Shown here: piece after piece, positions 59,744 to 64,000 of the stretch | How the letters are laid out: every line of letters begins with the position of its first letter | Numbering within the stretch: position 1 is the stretch's first letter | Assembly: GCA_030018495.1 (NCBI GenBank) | Contig: JASEFS010000013.1 | Location: 1 to 64,000 of the forward strand | Length of the DNA stretch: 64,000 nucleotides | Direction of reading: 5' to 3' | Source: Deltaproteobacteria bacterium | GTDB lineage: Bacteria > Desulfobacterota > Desulfobaccia > Desulfobaccales > 0-14-0-80-60-11 | The notes under the pieces: model-generated | Told to the model about the DNA's origin: nothing | Database searches by the model: none | Seen by the model: only the letters and a program-made list of their open reading frames with translations | Program-made: the position numbers and the translations under genes

Positions 59744-59881
59744 CGGTTCCCAAGCTCCTGCTTGGGAACCGTCCTGGGTTACAAAGCTCTGCTTTGCTTA
59801 AGACCCGCAATAATGGCGGCACATTTCTGTTGCCGAGCGGAGCTTGGCGTCCATCGGCGTCCCCAAGCAGGTGCTTGGGGG
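59744..59881. repeat. cluster of four palindromes around AAGC/GCTT
   Basis: CGGTTCCCAAGC-TCCT-GCTTGGGAACCG (59744-59771), AAAGC-TCT-GCTTT, GCCGAGC-GGA-GCTTGGC, and CCCCAAGCA-GG-TGCTTGGGG (59862-59881) fill the 210-base gap between the PfkB gene and folC. All share the AAGC-N-GCTT core, like a family of related hairpins in tandem. Confidence 0.75.
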
Positions 59882-59921
59882 CGAAAGATTTATGTGAGAA
59901 GTTCACGCCGGAATCGGAATC

Positions 59922-61199
59922 TCAACCTTCCAGGTATTCCTTGGCTTCCCCCACTGTATACAAGGAGCCGGTGACCACGATGCGGTCCTGGGGGCCGGCC
60001 AGGCTTTGGGCCCGGCGGACGGCGTCGGCCACCCTGGGCTCGACCAGGGTTTCGATCCCGTAGGCTTGGGCCTTTTGGGCCAGCACCTCCGGTTTGGCGG
60101 CCCGATAGTAGCGGGGCTGGGTGAAAATGGCCATATCGGCTTGGGGCAGCAGACGCCCGATAATAGCGGGAAAATCCTTGTCAGCCATGATGCCCAGTAC
60201 CATGATAACGCGGCCGTTTTTGCGCAGGCGTTTCAGACTTTCGGCCAACACCCGGGCCGCCGCGGGGTTGTGGGCCCCGTCCAGGATTACCCTGGGGTCC
60301 TGGGCTGTCTGCTCCAGGCGCCCCGGCCAGCGGGCCTGCTGCAAGCCCGCCCGGATGGCAGCTTCGGGTATGGTGAAACCCTGCCCTTCCAGAACCTCCA
60401 GTGCCGCCAGGGCCACCGCGGCGTTGCGGTACTGGTGGCGGCCGGGAAGATTGGTCAAGAGATGTTCGAGTTTCCAGGCAAGCCCCTCATAGGAGAACTG
60501 CCCGCCAGGGCCGCCGCGGCTGTGAAAATCCACCCCCCGCACGTACATTGGAGAGCCGAGTTCCCGGCAACGTTGTTTAAACAGATTGAGCACCCGCTTC
60601 TGCTCGGCGCCTGTCACCAGGGGCGCTCCAGGTTTGATGATGCCCGCCTTTTCGCCCGCCACCGCGCTCAAGGTGTGGCCCAAAAATTCCATGTGATCCA
60701 TGGAGATGTTGGTAATTACCGATACCAGGGGCTGGACGATATTGGTGGCGTCCAGCCGACCACCCATGCCGGTTTCCAAAATGACGGGGTCGGCCTTCTC
60801 TTGAAAAAAGAAAAGAAAGGCCATGGCCGTGGCGAACTCGAAGAACGTCGGCGGTTCGGAAGCATCGATCACCGCCCGCACCTGGTTGATGAGGTCCAAC
60901 AGGCGGCCGGCTGAGATGTCCCGGTCGTTAAGGCGGTAGCGCTCCTGGAAGTGCACCAGATGGGGCGAAGTGAACAGGCCCACCGGATAGCCGGCCCTGG
61001 TGAGGACCGCGGAAAGCATGGCGGCCACCGAACCCTTGCCGTTGGTGCCCGCCAAATGCACGTAGCGGCCTTGCTGATACGGCAGGCCCAGGCGCTCCAC
61101 CAGGCGGATGGTGGAGGACAGGCCGAACTTGATGCCGTATTTCTGCAAATCAAAAACCCAGGCTTCCGCCTGGGCCAAGTCGCTGAAAGGCTTATTCAT
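59922..61199 (-). CDS. folC: bifunctional folylpolyglutamate/dihydrofolate synthase
   Basis: Mur-ligase-family enzyme, 425 residues. P-loop GTNGKGSVAAMLSAVL, ITNISMDHMEFLGHTLSAVAGEKAGIIKPG, and the C-terminal DGAHNPAA and MVLGIMADKD are all present. Adds glutamate to folate and pterin precursors. Its ATG overlaps the stop of the upstream lipoprotein gene by 4 bases (ATGA). Confidence 0.95.
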   Translation of the reverse strand: MNKPFSDLAQAEAWVFDLQKYGIKFGLSSTIRLVERLGLPYQQGRYVHLAGTNGKGSVAAMLSAVLTRAGYPVGLFTSPHLVHFQERYRLNDRDISAGRLLDLINQVRAVIDASEPPTFFEFATAMAFLFFFQEKADPVILETGMGGRLDATNIVQPLVSVITNISMDHMEFLGHTLSAVAGEKAGIIKPGAPLVTGAEQKRVLNLFKQRCRELGSPMYVRGVDFHSRGGPGGQFSYEGLAWKLEHLLTNLPGRHQYRNAAVALAALEVLEGQGFTIPEAAIRAGLQQARWPGRLEQTAQDPRVILDGAHNPAAARVLAESLKRLRKNGRVIMVLGIMADKDFPAIIGRLLPQADMAIFTQPRYYRAAKPEVLAQKAQAYGIETLVEPRVADAVRRAQSLAGPQDRIVVTGSLYTVGEAKEYLEG

Positions 61200-61630
61200 T
61201 TGGCGCGGTCGAACTCCTTGTATTCGTGGCTCATGACCGTTTCGCCGTCAGGTTTGAAGCGGACTGTGAGAGTGCTCTGGACGATTTCGCCTTTGGTTTT
61301 GATCGGCACTTTTTTTATCCGCTTCTCTTCGTCCACGAAAAACGGGGTGGTGGACTGGGGTTCCGGCTCCTTATAAAGATTCTTGCCGGGCAATGCGGGG
61401 GCGTCTTTATAGCTCACATATTTAAAAATCACTCCGGATGGGCTCCGGTCCACTTCCTGGGGATCGCCGAACCACAAAAGTATTTCATGCTTCGTGGTTT
61501 TGCCGTTCTGAATGCGGGACACGTAATTCGGATTAATGCCTTCGCGGTTCAAGCCGCGCCAAGCTCCAAAAATCAGCGACAGCGAAATAAAAAAAAGGAG
61601 CAAGCCGCTTTTTGACACAAACTTCTTCAT
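61196..61630 (-). CDS. SmpA/BamE-like small exported protein
   Basis: A 144-residue exported protein with an SmpA/OmlA (BamE-like) domain: INPNYVSRIQNGKTTKHEILLWFGDPQEV, then a strand-rich body (SYKDAPALPGKNLY, LTVRFKPDGETVMSHEYKEF). The N-terminal segment KSGLLLFFISLSLIFGA is a signal sequence, but no clear lipobox is seen. BamE aids the outer-membrane assembly machine; this one may only share the fold. It starts at ATG 61630 with a GAGGAAAG site. It overlaps folC by 4 bases. Confidence 0.8.
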   Translation of the reverse strand: MKKFVSKSGLLLFFISLSLIFGAWRGLNREGINPNYVSRIQNGKTTKHEILLWFGDPQEVDRSPSGVIFKYVSYKDAPALPGKNLYKEPEPQSTTPFFVDEEKRIKKVPIKTKGEIVQSTLTVRFKPDGETVMSHEYKEFDRAK

Positions 61631-61679
61631 CTTTCCTCGCACTCCCTTCCTTAGACGAATTATTTCCGAGAAAAAGCCT

Positions 61680-62351
61680 TTAACTCAACAGCACCGCGAT
61701 AATGCCGCCCAGGAAAATGGCGTCAAAGGTGCCGGCGCCGCCGATGGAAGCCACCGGCGCCCCCATTTGGCTGATCTCTTTGAGTTTCAGCAAATCGGCC
61801 CCGATTAGAGTGCCCATGGTGCTGGCGATATAGGCGCTGGGCGCTCTAAGCTCCGGCGGGCAGAGCAGGTAGGCGCCCAGCGCCGCCAGGATGGGCGGCA
61901 CCAGCCCCGGCACCGCGATTCCCAAACCCTTCACCGGCCTGGCCAGGCGGTTCATGGCAAAAATCACCACGCCCGTGGTTATGAGCATTCCCAGGGAAAA
62001 TTCCATTTTATAGAGCAGGTAAGCGCTGATGCCTATGGGAATCAGGGCGCCCCCCACATTGACCGCGAGCACGGTCTGCTGGCGTCTGGGCATCCGCGGC
62101 AGGCGTACCCGCATGCCGAAATAGGAGATTACCTGCTCGGCCATAACCTCGCGGCTTTCCATAGTGTAAATGGGAATATTCACCAGGCTGCCCAGCAGGG
62201 TCAGGATAAGCAGCCAGAATATCATGGAAGGCGAGATGCCCAGCCTGATGAAAGCCTCGCCTATCATGCCCACCAGCAAAAACGGCAGCAGGAATATGGC
62301 CATAAAGAAAAAGGCCAGCATCAGGAAAAAAATGAGAGGCGGGAAAATCAT
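61680..62351 (-). CDS. DUF1614 multi-pass membrane protein
   Basis: A 223-residue protein with about six or seven hydrophobic helices, starting FPPLIFFLMLAFFFMAIFLLPFLL. A DUF1614 pattern is visible (VNIPIYTMESREV, GGALIPIGISAYLLY, GMLITTGVVIFAMNRLARPVKGLGIAVPG, ASIGGAGTFDAIFLGGIIAVLL). Function unknown. It is on the same strand as the folC-BamE pair, 49 bases upstream of them, and probably in the same operon. Confidence 0.85.
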   Translation of the reverse strand: MIFPPLIFFLMLAFFFMAIFLLPFLLVGMIGEAFIRLGISPSMIFWLLILTLLGSLVNIPIYTMESREVMAEQVISYFGMRVRLPRMPRRQQTVLAVNVGGALIPIGISAYLLYKMEFSLGMLITTGVVIFAMNRLARPVKGLGIAVPGLVPPILAALGAYLLCPPELRAPSAYIASTMGTLIGADLLKLKEISQMGAPVASIGGAGTFDAIFLGGIIAVLLS

Positions 62352-62442
62352 AAATCATACCTCGCAACAGGAAGGGAAGGGAGAAGCGGTTTGTTCATTT
62401 TCTTTCCTTTATCATTATCGCCCTTCGCCTTTCCGCCCTGCC

Positions 62443-63387
62443 TCACCTGTCCAGACCATAGGCCCGGATTTTCAGGTTTAATTCATCGAGCGAAATGCCC
62501 AGCACTTCCGCGGCTTGCTGGCGGTTCCTGGACAATTTTTCCAAAGTTTTGATGATGAGTTGGCGTTCCAATTCCGGCAGTGACGGCTCTTCCTCACCCT
62601 CGCCTGAGGCTTCGAAAAAATAGCCTTGCAAAGCCAGGGGCAGGTCCTTTAGAGTCAGCGCCTCCGACTGGCACACGATGACCCCCCGCTCGATGACGTT
62701 TTCCAGCTCCCGGATATTGCCGGGCCAGGGATAATTCTGAAAGGCCTGCATTACTTCGGGAGACAAGGATTGCACCGGCCGCTGGTACTTTTCGCGGAAA
62801 TGGTTCAGAAAGTATTCGGCCAGGCGCGGCAGATCATCCAGCCGGTCCTGCAGCGCCGGGAGAGTGATGGGGAAGACGTTCAGCCGGTAATACAAATCCT
62901 CCCGGAAGCTTCCCTCCCGCACCATGGCCTCCAGGTCGCGGTTGGTGGCGGCGATGACCCGCACGTCCACTTTCACGGTGCGGGTGCCTCCCAGGGGTTC
63001 GAACTCCATGGTCTGAAGGACGCGCAGAATCTTGGCCTGAATGGCCGGGGAGAGTTCGCCGATTTCGTCCAGGAAAAGGGTGCCGCGATGAGCCAGAACG
63101 AACCGCCCTTCTTTCCGGGCGGTGGCCCCCGTGAAAGCCCCCCGCTCATGGCCGAAGAGCTCGCTTTCCAGCAGGGTCTCCGGCAGGGCCGCGCAATTGA
63201 CCGCCACGAACGGGCCCTGATGCCGCGGGCTGTTCAGGTGGATGGCCCGGGCCGCCAGTTCCTTGCCGGTGCCGGTTTCGCCCAACAACAGGACGGTGGC
63301 GTCCGCAGGGGCCACCAACTCCAGGAGATTGAGCACCTCCCGCATGCGGGGCGAGTCGCCGATGATGCCTGGAAACCGGAAGCTCAC
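62443..63387 (-). CDS. sigma54-dependent transcriptional activator lacking a sensory domain
   Basis: A 314-residue bacterial enhancer-binding AAA+ protein. Walker A GETGTGKE, the sigma54-contact loop GAFTGA, Walker [12 protein letters not shown], sensor region [10 protein letters not shown], and R-finger region [14 protein letters not shown] are intact. A Fis-type HTH ends the protein ([21 protein letters not shown]). There is no receiver, PAS or GAF domain, since it begins at [13 protein letters not shown]. Regulation may rest on another protein. It starts at GTG 63387, overlapping the upstream gene stop by 4 bases (GTGA). Confidence 0.92.
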   Translation of the reverse strand: MSFRFPGIIGDSPRMREVLNLLELVAPADATVLLLGETGTGKELAARAIHLNSPRHQGPFVAVNCAALPETLLESELFGHERGAFTGATARKEGRFVLAHRGTLFLDEIGELSPAIQAKILRVLQTMEFEPLGGTRTVKVDVRVIAATNRDLEAMVREGSFREDLYYRLNVFPITLPALQDRLDDLPRLAEYFLNHFREKYQRPVQSLSPEVMQAFQNYPWPGNIRELENVIERGVIVCQSEALTLKDLPLALQGYFFEASGEGEEEPSLPELERQLIIKTLEKLSRNRQQAAEVLGISLDELNLKIRAYGLDR

Positions 63388-64000
63388 CTGCTTTGTCCCT
63401 TCCGCCTCCGCAAGGCGTGCACTACGCCGTGACAGCGGCAGGCCGTGGCAATGAGAAGATTGCTGTGAATCTCGGCAATTTCAGTGGGCAAAGCCGCCAG
63501 TTCTCCGGGGGGATAACCGCCCACGCCGGGGGCCAGTTGACGGGATGCCATCACTATAATCTGAAAACCCGAAAGGTCCATAGCCGCGAGCTCCTCATAT
63601 AAAGCCGGAGTACGGCTTTCCCCGGTAACCGGGCAGAAATCCTCAGGAGCGGGGCAGTCATCCGGGCAGAGATGAGTGGCCCGGCTCAGGTAGACCTCAC
63701 CTTGGGGCCCCCGTACGGCTGACGGCGCAAGGCTTTCAACCTCCTGGGGCGCCGCCATGATTTCCCAGTCAAGGGCCGCGGGTTCTGCCATAAGCCTTGC
63801 CAGCGCGACATGCACCGGCATCATGGGAATGAGCCAGTCCCAGGAAGCGAAATTCGCCAAATGTTCCCGTAAAAAAGTCGTCACCTCTGCGGCAATTCGC
63901 TCCACCCGGCGTTCCCCGTCCGATGGCAGGGCCTCCAACGCCGCGGGGTTTTGATCGACGATAACAAACCGGGCCGCAGGATCGCAGGCGCTGAGACGCG
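63384..64000 (-). CDS. partial Rossmann-like protein with C-terminal cysteine cluster; 5' end off right edge
   Basis: The frame enters from the right edge with no start inside the window; visible part about 205 residues. It begins [18 protein letters not shown], which looks like the second strand and acidic residue of a TrkA-N or other NAD-binding Rossmann fold. The middle holds [15 protein letters not shown] cluster [13 protein letters not shown] (4 Asp/Glu, 3 Cys) and a final CRCHGVVH suggest metal or iron-sulfur binding. Its stop overlaps the sigma54 activator start, so the two are translationally coupled. Function unknown; it may sense a signal for the activator. Confidence 0.6.
   Translation of the reverse strand, partial: RLSACDPAARFVIVDQNPAALEALPSDGERRVERIAAEVTTFLREHLANFASWDWLIPMMPVHVALARLMAEPAALDWEIMAAPQEVESLAPSAVRGPQGEVYLSRATHLCPDDCPAPEDFCPVTGESRTPALYEELAAMDLSGFQIIVMASRQLAPGVGGYPPGELAALPTEIAEIHSNLLIATACRCHGVVHALRRRKGQSR

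Overview
The window is a GC-rich chromosomal segment from a Gram-negative anaerobe. I infer Desulfobacterota (former Deltaproteobacteria), perhaps near Desulfobacca or Syntrophobacter. The reasons are the split methylmalonyl-CoA mutase (separate B12-binding subunit), a Re-citrate-synthase-like HMGL enzyme, a DHH-CBS-nucleotidyltransferase tRNA enzyme, alpha/beta glycyl-tRNA synthetase, FmdB-type zinc ribbons, and outer-membrane and LPS functions. The rank is inference; the gene families are read from the sequence. It is mostly housekeeping with no rRNA, prophage, transposase or CRISPR array. One tRNA-Val(GAC) is present.

Layout. 1-4.9 kb: a partial SOS-linked gene, autoregulated lexA, an aminotransferase, a small secreted protein, a NYN nuclease and a lipoprotein L,D-transpeptidase. 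5-9.9 kb: an envelope protease block (HtrA, an inactive M16 protein, an active M16 peptidase) and a VanZ-like protein. 9.9-14.4 kb: ftsY, glyS-glyQ and divergent tRNA-Val. 14.4-20.3 kb: a possible structured RNA, a tiny zinc ribbon, an orphan MinD with a membrane PilZ-like partner, a heptosyltransferase-like enzyme, a SlyD-methyltransferase fusion and rlmB. 20.3-24.3 kb: a Xer-type recombinase with a duplicated N-terminal domain, coupled to the tRNA nucleotidyltransferase. 24.3-28.8 kb: both methylmalonyl-CoA mutase subunits and an HMGL enzyme with a C-terminal Cache-like domain. 28.8-41.6 kb: aspS, hisS, a tautomerase, prs, sfsA, an outer-membrane protein, hemC, FmdB, tspO, a cyclophilin-like protein, a deoxyhypusine-synthase-like protein, gmhA and a GH57 enzyme. 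41.6-50.4 kb: the conserved rplU-rpmA-obg-proB-proA-nadD-rsfS block, an M48 peptidase and FmdB. 50.5-64 kb: a purE-alr-small Cys protein-argS operon, a lytic transglycosylase, murB, a J-domain protein, a pyruvate-kinase C-domain protein, a PfkB kinase, folC with a BamE-like lipoprotein, a DUF1614 protein, and a sigma54 activator coupled to a gene that leaves the right edge.

The unusual part is between the genes. Several dispersed repeat families recur: seven short heptanucleotide arrays at six places, palindromes around GCACGGGC/GCACAGGC, C-rich inverted repeats with G-quadruplex potential, and a roughly 150-bp MITE-like element in two inverted copies (47.96-48.11 and 57.69-57.83 kb). Two insertions interrupt the conserved ribosomal/proline block: a decayed toxin-antitoxin-like island between proB and proA, and the MITE copy between nadD and rsfS. 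The protein oddities most worth testing are the SlyD-methyltransferase fusion, the duplicated-domain recombinase, the HMGL-Cache protein, the deoxyhypusine-synthase-like protein without the expected lysine, and the receiver-less sigma54 activator coupled to a Cys-cluster protein.
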